64,000 bases of DNA from Mycosarcoma maydis (lineage: Eukaryota; Basidiomycota; Ustilaginomycetes; Ustilaginales), in NCBI RefSeq assembly GCF_000328475.2, contig NC_026479.1, forward strand, positions 310,001 through 374,000. The letters run 5' to 3'. A model generated the notes under the pieces. It saw only the letters and a program-made list of their open reading frames with translations. It was not told where the DNA came from and did no database searches. How positions within the stretch are numbered: position 1 is the stretch's first letter; every line of letters begins with the position of its first letter. The position numbers were made by a program, and so were the translations under genes. Below are positions 40,850 through 50,200 of this stretch, one piece after another.

Positions 40850-42733
40850 ATGACTACCCCTGCGCAGGTCGACAGGCAGCAGAGGCTTGTCAAGGCCATC
40901 GGCCAAATCACCAACAAGCCCGCACCCCCCGAGATTGATTTCACCATTCACACCACTGATGATGGAGCCCAGGTCAGTACGCAGGAGCGTGTCATCAAAG
41001 ATGTGCAGGCACCTGCATTCCAGAAGCCCACCGATGAACAGTTCTTCAGCGCCAAAGACCCCTCCAAACCAGACATTGCCTTCCTCAAGAATCATTTCTA
41101 CCGTGAGGGTCGTCTGACCGATGATCAGGCTCGCTTCATTCTCACAAGAGCCACCGAGATTTTACGTCAGGAACCCAATCTGCTCGAAGTCGATGCACCC
41201 ATCACCGTTTGCGGTGATATTCACGGACAGTATTATGACCTCATGAAGCTCTTTGAAGTGGGTGGCAACCCCGCCGATACCCGTTATCTCTTCTTGGGAG
41301 ACTACGTCGACCGCGGCTACTTTTCGATCGAGTGCGTCCTCTACCTCTGGGCTTTGAAGATCTGGTATCCGGATACGCTCTTCCTCCTTCGTGGCAATCA
41401 CGAATGTCGCCATCTGACCGACTACTTCACCTTCAAGCTCGAGTGCAAGCACAAGTATTCCGAGGAAATTTACGACCTTTGCATGGAGTCGTTTTGTACA
41501 CTGCCGCTTGCCGCTGTCATGAACAAGCAGTTCCTCTGTATCCACGGCGGTCTCTCTCCCGAGCTCCAGACCCTCGACGATCTTCGCAGCATCGACCGCT
41601 TCCGCGAGCCGCCTACACATGGTCTCATGTGCGACATTCTCTGGGCTGATCCACTCGAGGACTTTGGCTCTGAGAAGACCAACGAGAGCTTCATCCACAA
41701 CCACGTCCGAGGTTGCTCTTACTTCTTCACCTACAACGCTGCCTGTCAATTCCTCGAGCGCAATCAGCTACTGTCCATCATCCGAGCGCACGAAGCCCAA
41801 GACGCCGGATATCGCATGTACCGCAAAACAAAGACCACAGGCTTTCCCTCGGTCATGACAATCTTCTCAGCACCCAACTACCTCGACGTCTACAACAACA
41901 AGGCCGCCGTCCTCAAGTACGAAAACAACGTCATGAACATTCGCCAATTCAACTGCACCCCACATCCTTACTGGCTACCCAACTTCATGGACGTCTTCAC
42001 ATGGAGTTTGCCATTCGTCGGTGAAAAGATCACCGACATGCTCATTGCCATTCTCAACGTCTGCAGCAAAGAGGAGCTCGAGGAGGAGGAAGAGGAGGAC
42101 GAGATCCCCACCACACCCACTTCTGCAGCTGAAGAAGAGACCGCCGAGCGCAGAACGCTCATCAAGAACAAGATCCTCGCTGTGGGCCGTATGTCTCGTG
42201 TCTTTGCCCTGTTGCGTGAGGAGGCCGAACGCGTATCAGAGCTCAAGTCATCCCAGACCGCCAAGCTGCCGTACGGCTCGTTGGTGCTCAGCTCCGAGGC
42301 TGCCAAGGACGCCATTGCCAATTTCGACGATGCTCGAAAGGTAGACATTGAGAACGAGCGTCTGCCCCCCGACTTGATCGACGCCGACGAGGCTGGACCT
42401 GCTTCACCTGCCGAAGGAGCACGTGTCTCGTCGCCCGCTTTCGAAGACATGGCTTCCCCGGGCAGCCCGGCATCGCCTGCCACGCCAAGCTCGCCCATTG
42501 CTGGTGGTCACCGCCGTGGACACTCGAGGACAAGCAGTCTGGGAACGACCATGTCGAGTCCCTCAAACCGTCGCCGTTCGCTGGAGTCAACCGTAAGCAT
42601 GATTCGTGAGGCGCTCGAAGGTACGGATGCAGCAGATGACAAGCACCTCGAGAAGCTTGCCAATGACATCACCTCGCCGGTCTCGCCAAAGGGTACCGAT
42701 CCTCCAGCGCAAGCCCGCTTCGCCAACAAGTGA
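40850..42733 (+). CDS. CNA1: Calcineurin catalytic subunit A (PP2B phosphatase)
   Basis: This Ca2+/calmodulin-dependent Ser/Thr phosphatase has 627 residues. Metal and catalytic motifs are intact: GDIHGQ (122-127), GDYVDRG (150-156), RGNHE (181-185), and the later HGGLSPE and SAPNYLD. The calcineurin B-binding helix ([21 protein letters not shown]), the calmodulin-binding segment ([21 protein letters not shown]) and the autoinhibitory [18 protein letters not shown] follow in order. The C-terminus is Ser/Pro-rich. In fungi the enzyme controls stress adaptation, cell-wall integrity and, in smuts (where it has been called ucn1), virulence; that is literature knowledge of the family. Start at ATG 40850 after a long leader-like region. 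The coding frame has no intron, unusual for this gene in basidiomycetes but consistent with smuts. Confidence 0.97.
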   Translation: MTTPAQVDRQQRLVKAIGQITNKPAPPEIDFTIHTTDDGAQVSTQERVIKDVQAPAFQKPTDEQFFSAKDPSKPDIAFLKNHFYREGRLTDDQARFILTRATEILRQEPNLLEVDAPITVCGDIHGQYYDLMKLFEVGGNPADTRYLFLGDYVDRGYFSIECVLYLWALKIWYPDTLFLLRGNHECRHLTDYFTFKLECKHKYSEEIYDLCMESFCTLPLAAVMNKQFLCIHGGLSPELQTLDDLRSIDRFREPPTHGLMCDILWADPLEDFGSEKTNESFIHNHVRGCSYFFTYNAACQFLERNQLLSIIRAHEAQDAGYRMYRKTKTTGFPSVMTIFSAPNYLDVYNNKAAVLKYENNVMNIRQFNCTPHPYWLPNFMDVFTWSLPFVGEKITDMLIAILNVCSKEELEEEEEEDEIPTTPTSAAEEETAERRTLIKNKILAVGRMSRVFALLREEAERVSELKSSQTAKLPYGSLVLSSEAAKDAIANFDDARKVDIENERLPPDLIDADEAGPASPAEGARVSSPAFEDMASPGSPASPATPSSPIAGGHRRGHSRTSSLGTTMSSPSNRRRSLESTVSMIREALEGTDAADDKHLEKLANDITSPVSPKGTDPPAQARFANK

Positions 42734-43033
42734 GAACAGACAATACCAAAACTTCAAGCGTACCGACGCATCCCAATCATCCCTTTCTTTTCACAATTTC
42801 TGGTTTCAGCCGTTCTTTAGTTCCGTTTCAGGCTTGATCGCATCGTATTTTATAACCTCTTTGCAAGCGTACTTGCATGATTACGGTGAACGTAAGAACA
42901 GGGTGTCGTCCGCTGAGTTTGAAACTGAACGGCTTCTTCCACTAAAATCGGTGAAGGCAGAAGAAAATAAACATGACAAAATGGCAGAAGTTGGGGCCAA
43001 AGGTCGAGGAGCCACGCTAGCGAGTAGTCAAGC
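42734..43033. other. Convergent region after calcineurin A
   Basis: Three hundred bases between convergent stops, with a polyadenylation-like AATAAA at 42965. No gene is visible. Confidence 0.5.
42965..42970 (+). terminator. Possible polyadenylation signal of CNA1
   Basis: AATAAA lies 232 bases after the calcineurin stop codon on its strand. Fungal polyadenylation signals are loose, so this is only a candidate. Confidence 0.3.
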
Positions 43034-43588
43034 TCAGCGCGACAAACGCTCTCTCTGGTCAAAGTACTCGTCGAGGAGGTTGAAGAAGGCTTCCTTATCT
43101 TGTTGTGTGAAGCGCGAGAACTCGATATGGGATGTAGTGCCTTGGCTGGTTGGATATTCGTGATATGCTTGTGTTGCTGGAGGGTAAGGTGGGGGAGGGT
43201 TATTGGTACCGTCTTCGTTCTGCATTCGAGCTGGAAGGGCTGGTGGTGCAACTCCTGCTGCTGCTGAGCCAGAATGACGAGAGGGCGGCGGGGGTGGTCT
43301 TGCCTTGTTCAGCACGGAGGGTGGTGCAGGAGGCACTCGGCTCCTTTCCGGTACTACAGTCGCAGCGTGTTCAGCTCCTTGCGCTGCTGACACTCTCGAC
43401 TCGACATCCCGATTCCACCTCGGATTATCACCTTTGAGCATATTCATTCGATCCTGAAACCCAATCTTGCTACCACCAGAGCCGCCAGCAGCATTGGCCT
43501 CTCGCTGCTGACGAAACTTTTGCTTTGCATCCTCCCCAAAGTCGTCCAGCTTCTTGTTGAAATCTTTACGCCAATCATCCCACGGCAT
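43034..43588 (-). CDS. Small proline-rich protein, unrecognised
   Basis: The 184-residue product begins MPWDDWRKDFNKKLDDFGEDAKQ, a charged amphipathic helix, then a Gly-rich linker and a Pro-rich middle with several PxxP stretches (VPPAPPSVLNKARPPPPPS, PPPPYPPATQ). It closes with an ordered-looking end, IEFSRFTQQDKEAFFNLLDEYFDQR. The PxxP and PPPPY sites could bind SH3 or WW domains, which is inference. Conserved-looking ends around a disordered centre suggest a real gene and perhaps an adaptor for actin or endocytic proteins, but I do not recognise the family. Start at ATG 43588. It is convergent with calcineurin A. Confidence 0.7.
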   Translation of the reverse strand: MPWDDWRKDFNKKLDDFGEDAKQKFRQQREANAAGGSGGSKIGFQDRMNMLKGDNPRWNRDVESRVSAAQGAEHAATVVPERSRVPPAPPSVLNKARPPPPPSRHSGSAAAGVAPPALPARMQNEDGTNNPPPPYPPATQAYHEYPTSQGTTSHIEFSRFTQQDKEAFFNLLDEYFDQRERLSR

Positions 43589-43942
43589 TGCAACTCAATA
43601 TTTGCCTGATGACTGTGGTGCAGCTGGGTCGTGGTGCTTTGGACCTTGCGATGTATGCGTCGAATCGAGTGGTATCGTCAACGATTATGCTGGATTAGCC
43701 CCAAGTTCCAGGCTAGATTACACGAAAGAAGGTGCGGAAGGAGGAGCGAATCACAATCACGAATGAGATTGTTAGGATCAAGGTTTCATTCACGATTCAT
43801 GATTTGATCTGCTTCAACGACGACAAATCCTGAGGCTGTGTGCCCTGTGCGTTTTGAAGGTGGAGGGTTAAAAAATCACTCGCTTATACAGAAATGTAGA
43901 ATACTATATACATGCAACTATAAGTCTCAAAACATATCGGTC
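43589..43942. other. Spacer upstream of the proline-rich gene and tRNA-Pro
   Basis: A 354-base stretch with two motif copies (43749-43763 and 43789-43802). No gene is supported. Confidence 0.5.
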
Positions 43943-44047
43943 GGGCCAATCGTATAGTGGCTTATTATGCTGTCTTAGGGCATTTGTTTCTTTCGAGAAA
44001 TTGCACTAAGTTGACAGAGGTCCCCGGTTCGATTCCGGGTTGGCCCC
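43943..44047 (+). tRNA. tRNA-Pro(AGG), intron-containing
   Basis: Acceptor strands GGGCCAA (43943-43949) and TTGGCCC (44040-44046) pair perfectly; discriminator C at 44047. The anticodon stem is CTGTC/GACAG and the T arm CCCGG-TTCGATT-CCGGG. The anticodon is AGG (43977-43979), reading CCU. A 31-base intron (43981-44011) follows position 37; its CTAAG can pair with CTTAG at the anticodon. The D stem is short (three pairs). A run of six T from 44051 fits a pol III terminator. The exon pattern around the anticodon loop matches eukaryotic tRNA-Pro. Confidence 0.92.
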
Positions 44048-44742
44048 CAATTTTTTATTTCTAATTTTTTTTCGAAAAAAAAAACGCGTCCCAAACGCGA
44101 CGAACCTGTCTGACGCTCTACTTTACGCGATTTCAAATTCGTTTCGAAGTCATGATTCTATTCTTTTGTTACTTAGGCTATTGCCGACTTCCGAGACTCG
44201 TACCCTTTTTTATGGTTGTTTGCACACATCAACACCTCTCGCACAGTAAATGGTCACCTTTCGCTGATACTTGCGATTATATGCACTCTGCAGATTCTGG
44301 TTAACCCGGTTGCTGCCAAGTTTGAACTAATCTGACGCTCTCCGCGATCTTGCCCCTCATCGTAGTCGGTTTCAACGACAACATCACCTGCAGGTGTACT
44401 TGCAGCTTCCTATCGTTTCAGGTCGGACCTTCGAGTGCAAGCCACCTCACGATTCCGTGCCTTGCTCGTGCCTTTCTCACGGTACCTTTTCTCCGCTACC
44501 AGCGTTTCAAGGACTTATACTGCGTCCGAATCCGCATCGAGCTGACCGCTGGTTTCGCCGTCAAGATCAAAATCTAAACGCGCTTTTGATCTCTGCCTGC
44601 AGGTCCGCTCCTCCTTCCCTCCTGATCGTCCGCATCAGCCTCGAACTGCACTTGGTCGTTGCGAAGGATCATTCCGTCTGAGCACGGAGTTTCTTTATCT
44701 ATCAACGTGGTCCACGCTGCATAGCATCGCATTGCAGGTGCC
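44048..44742. other. Spacer between tRNA-Pro and PET117
   Basis: About 700 bases holding the PET117 promoter and leader. A possible acceptor, CATTGCAG, lies five bases before the PET117 ATG. No gene is supported. Confidence 0.5.
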
Positions 44743-44976
44743 ATGTCTCGGCCCGCCAAATTCACGTTGGCCGCATCGGTTCTCGTTTCGGGGTTGACCG
44801 TTTGGGGTGTTCACTATATGCAGGAGAGGGAACGCGAAGTGATGTACCGTGGCGTTGAGCGCGACGAGGCGCGTCAGGAGGAAAAGAAGAGGAAGCGCCT
44901 GCTGGACCTTCAAATCAATCAAGAAAAGGAGGCCGCGTACCAAAAGGTCCAGCCCACAGCGCGCTCGAGTTCGTGA
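44743..44976 (+). CDS. PET117: Cytochrome c oxidase assembly protein Pet117
   Basis: The 77-residue protein fits the small Pet117 family of mitochondrial assembly factors, which support heme A synthesis (with Cox15) for complex IV. It begins MSRPAKFTLAASVLVSGLTV, a hydrophobic segment that serves as membrane anchor and targeting region, then has the signature VHYMQEREREVMYRGVERD and a Lys/Arg-rich helix. Length and motif order match the family. Start at ATG 44743 (context GTGCCATGT). The gene is short enough to be missed by length cut-offs. Confidence 0.9.
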   Translation: MSRPAKFTLAASVLVSGLTVWGVHYMQEREREVMYRGVERDEARQEEKKRKRLLDLQINQEKEAAYQKVQPTARSSS

Positions 44977-45274
44977 CGCTCCTGGCTGGATTTCTCAGGT
45001 CGGACGCCTGGTCCCGCTTGAGCGCTGGCGGTTCGAGCAGTTGATTGAGCTCGTGAAGCTCCTGAATGGATCCTCTGTTCGAATGCCCCGCTCTTGCTCA
45101 AACGCTGCCTGCTCCGCCACACTAGCGCTCTGCCCCAGACTGCGTCGCTATGTGACGTAGGTGATTGTATGTAGCCTACATAAACCAGCATTCAATCAAA
45201 CTTTCTCTCCCCCCCCCAACAGTCCTCACCGTCTTTCACATCTGCATTCAACCGATCTTTCTCTACCACTGACC

Positions 45275-46690
45275 ATGTCTTTTTCCACCTCCACCGGCGC
45301 TCAGCTTAACGCTGTCGCCATCCCTCTCACTACCATCCTTGTCAACGGACAGCAGCATGGTTCCGCTCACGATCATGCTGCCGCTCCTCCCTGTATGCTC
45401 GTGAAGGAGATCATCCGCACGCGTGCTTCACCCGCTCGGTCTTCGGTGAGCGTTCTCAGCACTTCACCAAGCCTTCCATCCTTGGCCAAGATCAGCCGCG
45501 CCTCGGCTCCTGGTCACATCGACATTCCGGACTGTAGCTCTCTGGACACGTTGATTACTTCGCCTTATGTGTCTCCCACGTTCAGTGCTTCGCTCATCGC
45601 CATCAGAGACGGCGTGCCCGGTCGTGGTGCGACTCACAATGTGCCACAGGGCGCCATCACCAACTCGCCGGCCTCGTCGCTCGAGTCCATGTGGCCGTGG
45701 ATCGAATCCGCGGTCGACGAGACCGAAGCCAAGGTCAAAGGCGAGGTCATGGTCTTCAGGAAGATCTGGGCCAGCCTGATCGAGGCGATCCACAAGCTGC
45801 GCTTGTCCAACAACAAGATCAAGACTGACAACGAACAGCGTCGCGACCAGATCGCGCAGCGCGAGCAAGCGGAGGAGCCGGAGGAGCCGGAGGAGCCGAT
45901 GCATGGCGACAGCGAGTGGGATGATGAATTGTTGGACGACGCAATTCCTAATCAGCAGGCTCGTCGCGATGTCGACGCTGGCCTCGGCGCTGATGACGAT
46001 GACGACGACGAGGACACTGCTGATTCCATACATGATCACGAGCACCGGTTCGGCGCCAGGCGCTACGTGTGCTTGGACGTCAACGGGGACTGGACGCGTA
46101 CCTTGGATCGTGAGCTGATTCGCCAGGGCACTGTCACCGACTTCGACCGTGCTCAGGAGTGGCTTCGCCGTGTCGGTCGCGAACACCATGCCAGCCGTGT
46201 CGAGCGCGATGAAGGGCGCGCTTCGTTCAACGTTGGCGACCGAAGCCATGATGCTGAAGCTCGTTCATCGGAGCGTGTCTTTGCTCGTGCGGTGGATTGC
46301 ACCTGTCATGTTCGCACGCACTGCGTGTGCTACAGGGTCGACGTCTCGGCTGTGCGTCAGAACTTGGGTATGCACACGAGGCCTGCCAACCACGGCCAAC
46401 CGTTCAACGGTCTCACTTTCCGTCCTCGCTGCATCGATCATCAGAACCCATTTGCTTCTGCACACGCTAGTGTCCCCAAGCAACTCAATACGCTTGGCTA
46501 TTCATACGCTCGACACGTGCAGTCGTCAGTGGGCTCGAGTAGCCAGCCTCGTCCTCGTCCGCACCCGATGCGTCGTGCCACTGAAGGGCTTCCTTGTGAT
46601 AGCATGTTCTTCGTCATCCAGAACGAGGCCGAGTGCGACGACAACATGGACGACGCGGACCAGCCTGCTAGACGCAAAGGCAAGGGCTAG
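45275..46690 (+). CDS. Unrecognised acidic protein, possible lineage-specific gene
   Basis: The 471-residue frame has ATG 45275 in a good context (GACCATGTC) after a pyrimidine-rich tract ending CCCCAACAG. I find no family match. The N-terminal 120 residues are Ser/Ala/Pro-rich. An ordered segment follows, WPWIESAVDETEAKVKGEV and FRKIWASLIEAIHKLRLS, then acidic repeats (three EEP triplets; five Asp in a row). A middle portion reads RRYVCLDVNGDWTRTLDREL and a Cys-containing part DCTCHVRTHCVCYRVDV. The end is basic. An antisense frame of 261 codons overlaps, so the coding strand is not absolutely certain; codon pattern and start context favour the plus strand. Confidence 0.6.
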   Translation: MSFSTSTGAQLNAVAIPLTTILVNGQQHGSAHDHAAAPPCMLVKEIIRTRASPARSSVSVLSTSPSLPSLAKISRASAPGHIDIPDCSSLDTLITSPYVSPTFSASLIAIRDGVPGRGATHNVPQGAITNSPASSLESMWPWIESAVDETEAKVKGEVMVFRKIWASLIEAIHKLRLSNNKIKTDNEQRRDQIAQREQAEEPEEPEEPMHGDSEWDDELLDDAIPNQQARRDVDAGLGADDDDDDEDTADSIHDHEHRFGARRYVCLDVNGDWTRTLDRELIRQGTVTDFDRAQEWLRRVGREHHASRVERDEGRASFNVGDRSHDAEARSSERVFARAVDCTCHVRTHCVCYRVDVSAVRQNLGMHTRPANHGQPFNGLTFRPRCIDHQNPFASAHASVPKQLNTLGYSYARHVQSSVGSSSQPRPRPHPMRRATEGLPCDSMFFVIQNEAECDDNMDDADQPARRKGKG

Positions 46691-47242
46691 GGCGGTTGAT
46701 GGCGGTTGCTGGTTCGCCAATGGCGCAAAGTGATGCTTCTCGTGCGACGCGTATCGATGGCTCGTCTTTTTCATTTCACATTTCACGATTCGCGAATCGT
46801 GAATCGTGGTTCGGAAGGCGTGATTGTGGTTGCTGCTTGTCGCCACACACGGCATTCACGTTCACGTATGGCGATTCACATTCACGATTTTCTTGCCACC
46901 GCTGCTCTTTGTGCTCTGGCGTTGGCCACTGCTCTGTTTGGTCGCGTTGCTTTCTTGTCACTTGGTGCGCTCCGCTGTGCTTGGCATGCTCGTCCGTTCT
47001 TGCTTCATTGACCGCTTCTGCTTAGCTCCATCTCATACTGCACAGCACTTGTAGCGCTCGTCTGCCACCGCACCTCGACGCTGTACACTAGCCCCAGCTG
47101 TATCCTGCTTCTATCCACACCCTCCAATCCAGCGCGCGCTCCTACCACCCATTCACGATTGCACAGACTTGCACACTCACGACGCGCCAACACACAGGCA
47201 AACAGAGTGAGATTCCAGACAACGCATTACACGAGTAGGCAC
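46691..47242. other. Convergent region before TSC2
   Basis: Five hundred and fifty bases between two stops with several dispersed motifs (46782-46815, 46855-46885, 47150, 47173), including a perfect 22-base palindrome. No gene is supported. Confidence 0.55.
46782..46803. repeat. Perfect 22-base palindrome built on the TCACGA motif
   Basis: The left arm is TTCACGATTCG and the right arm is its exact reverse complement, with no spacer. A further half-site ATCGTG follows directly. It lies between two convergent genes. Confidence 0.9.
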
Positions 47243-50200
47243 TCAGAAGGATTTTGTGAAATCGTAGAGATCCGCCATGGGTGAGTTAGCAGACATGGCG
47301 AGTTGATGTTTGACTGCTGCTGGATGTTGGGGGTCTGCATTTGACAACTTTGCGAGATGGTGATGTCGTGCACGTCGGATATGGGCCAAGCGCGAAACCC
47401 AGTTGCTCGAGTAGGGCTGCATAGCCTCTCCTGTGTCGAGGTATATCTGACTTGCCACATTGCTGTGCAGCGCCAGGATGCGTACAAACGTCGGCAAAGC
47501 TTCCGCCGACAGTAGCTGGCCATCTCCAACGGGCGAAAATTCAGGCATACCCGACCGACGCTGCAGAGTTACTTGGTAGAATACTGCATCATCCGGATTC
47601 GCCGAGCCTAAATTCACCCCGCCGCGCGTCATGGGCGAGATGCACACATTGACGTAGTTGAACTGCCCCGCGATTGTGCCAAACTTGTAGTCGCGTCCGG
47701 ATTCGTTGAACACGATATGCACAAAGTCGTTCCCGATGAGCGCCTTCTTGGACCGTCGAATCGGATCGCGCTCGTCGTTGGGCATCAACGTCGCTGTGTG
47801 ATAGACAATCTGACAGATTTCGTCCGTCCAAACGTACGCGTGCTTGCCATGCTCGTCATTGTTGCGATCCAGTCCACCCGTGTAAACGTCCTCTTGGTCT
47901 TTCAGTGTGACCAGGTATCCAAGTCCTTGCAAGAAGCGCGTATACGCTCGTGAGCCGTGACGGTTGCTTAGAATGTCCACTTCCTCCTCTTGTCCCGGTC
48001 CAACATACAAGACGCCAATCTTGTGAAAGTCGACCACAGGTGTAAAGTCGACCGCTTTGATCAGTCGCTCAGTAGCTGGCTCGTCGGGGAGTAAAATCGG
48101 TGCAGTGTCGTGCAGCATGTCTGGATACGTCGAAAGCTGCAAAGCAAAGAAACTTGGATCCACCTCGGGCTCCTTTGCAGTCGACTTAGCCTTGACTGCT
48201 GTGCTTGCGACGCTACCAGCCGAATTTGATTCGTTGTTCGTTGACCACTTGTCCGTCGTTCCAAGAATGTCGCGCATGACCTGACGCATCGCAAGGGAGC
48301 TGCTGGCCAGCTCATCACTCAGAGCACCACGAGGTGGTTGCGACGACCCAAAGCTTTCGATAGAGAACGACGAGGACCGCGGTCGAGGAGCCAAGCCAAA
48401 GTGAGCTGGGCCAAGTGGTCGACGAGCACGCAGACGTTCGCTGATCTCGAGTCGTTCCTCAACACGACGACGAATACTGCTACCCTCTTTCTTGTCGTCG
48501 GCGCCTTTCGCTTCCTCGCTCTCTGCTAGCTCTATCAGGTCATCTTTTGGCGCCTCGAGTGTAGGCGAAGCCATCACCTCCGGATCGCGGTTCATCATCA
48601 GCATGGCGGGTAGCTGATCCTTTTCCCCGTTCTCGTCAGGAAGAATGCCCACCGGAACATTCTCGAGCTTGCAGAGCATTGTAGCGGTGCCAGATGGGCG
48701 ACGGATCACAATCTCGACCCAGCCGGCTTTCTTTGCCGTCGATACGGTGAGAAGACCATTGCCCATGAGCCACGTCTTGGAGTGACGTGCGGCGTCCTTG
48801 CCCCTGCTTGGACCTGCTGAGTTTGAACCCATGATGAGCTGGTTGACAAACGATTTCCTCGGCTTGGAATCAGCATTGGAATGTGTGAATCTGGCGAGGA
48901 AGTCGAAGCACACTTGTGTCTGGTCTGACAGCGACTCCATGGCTTCGTTGGCCTTGAGCAGGCCGCGCGATATGTAAGGAAGATACTTGGGTCGATCACC
49001 AATCTTGAGAATGACAAACCAGAGAGAGATATTGTAGAACGCCATGAGCATCACGTACTGCGAAAGCGAGAAGGTTGCCGGACTTGCGCGGTAATCGTCA
49101 CGTGTCGCTGCCTCGGGACTCTGGTGGTATTCGATGTACTGGAGCACAATGCTAAAGACACGTTTGTAGTCGGTCTCGGTGAAATTGGCATAGCAGGCTG
49201 GATGCTGAGCCCCCGTGGCGATCAGCTCAAGGATGTGAACGCTCATGGTCATGTGGGAGCGCACAGCAGTGAGTGTCAGGAGCATGTGCGAGAAGAAGCG
49301 CGTAAAGCTCTTTTGCATCTCGTAGCAGGCGATGGACAAAGCCTTGATGCAGGACCGCGCCGTGGTGTGCGACTTTTTCAGGCCGCGGATAAAGGCATCC
49401 ACCATTTCGTCCTGCTCTGCTCGTGAAAACAATGTTCGATAACTGATGAGCGTGACGAGCGTCTCGTAGACGACGGCAGTGACATCGGTCTTTTTCAGAT
49501 CATCCGGCAGGATGACCTTGGGCAAAAGGGCATCGTCGAGAATACCTTGACAAATTTCCTTGCGTAGGTGCAAGACCTGTAGCTGGGCTTTTGGCCCGCA
49601 GAAGAGGTGCTTGTTGCTCAGCTGGTGCGGAAGAAGACAGAGCAGGTACGATACCACCTCCCAGTCCTGTTCGGAACGAAGGATGTCAATGGCGACGGCG
49701 AGAAACTCAGACACAGGAATAGGCGCAGGCTTATTGTCCTTGTCGCTGTGAAGGTGCGTATTACCGGCACAGCATTCCATGTCGTTGCGCGCATGGATGT
49801 AAGTGTAGATGATGTCGCTACGCAGGGAGATGTTGGGCATCTCAAACGATACAGTCTGAGGCAAGCGCCACAGATGTTCATAGGCTGCAGGTCGTGGCGC
49901 CCTGCTCTGGCTGGTGCTGCGGTCTCGTTCGCCTGGTTGGCGCTTGTTCGAGTCGGTGCTACGCTCGGATCGGCCCCTCTCTCTGGACAGCTCGCGAAGA
50001 CGCGACTTGGACCTGGCAGTCGCATCAAGATTGCGATGCGCTTCGCGGCCCTCTCGCTCATTCCGAATGGCAACAGGTGGGGCCTTCGAGACTGCTCGAG
50101 AGCGCCCGTCCATAGCGTGCGAGGCTGCGCTTGGCTGTCGTACCAGATCGACACCGTCTACTGCCTCAGCTGGCCCTTTCATGAGGATCATCGCGCTCGC

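Noticed and set aside
45464..46249. 261-codon antisense frame over the acidic orphan gene
   Set aside because: The plus frame is longer, has a better start context and a more protein-like composition. I keep some doubt, stated in that entry.
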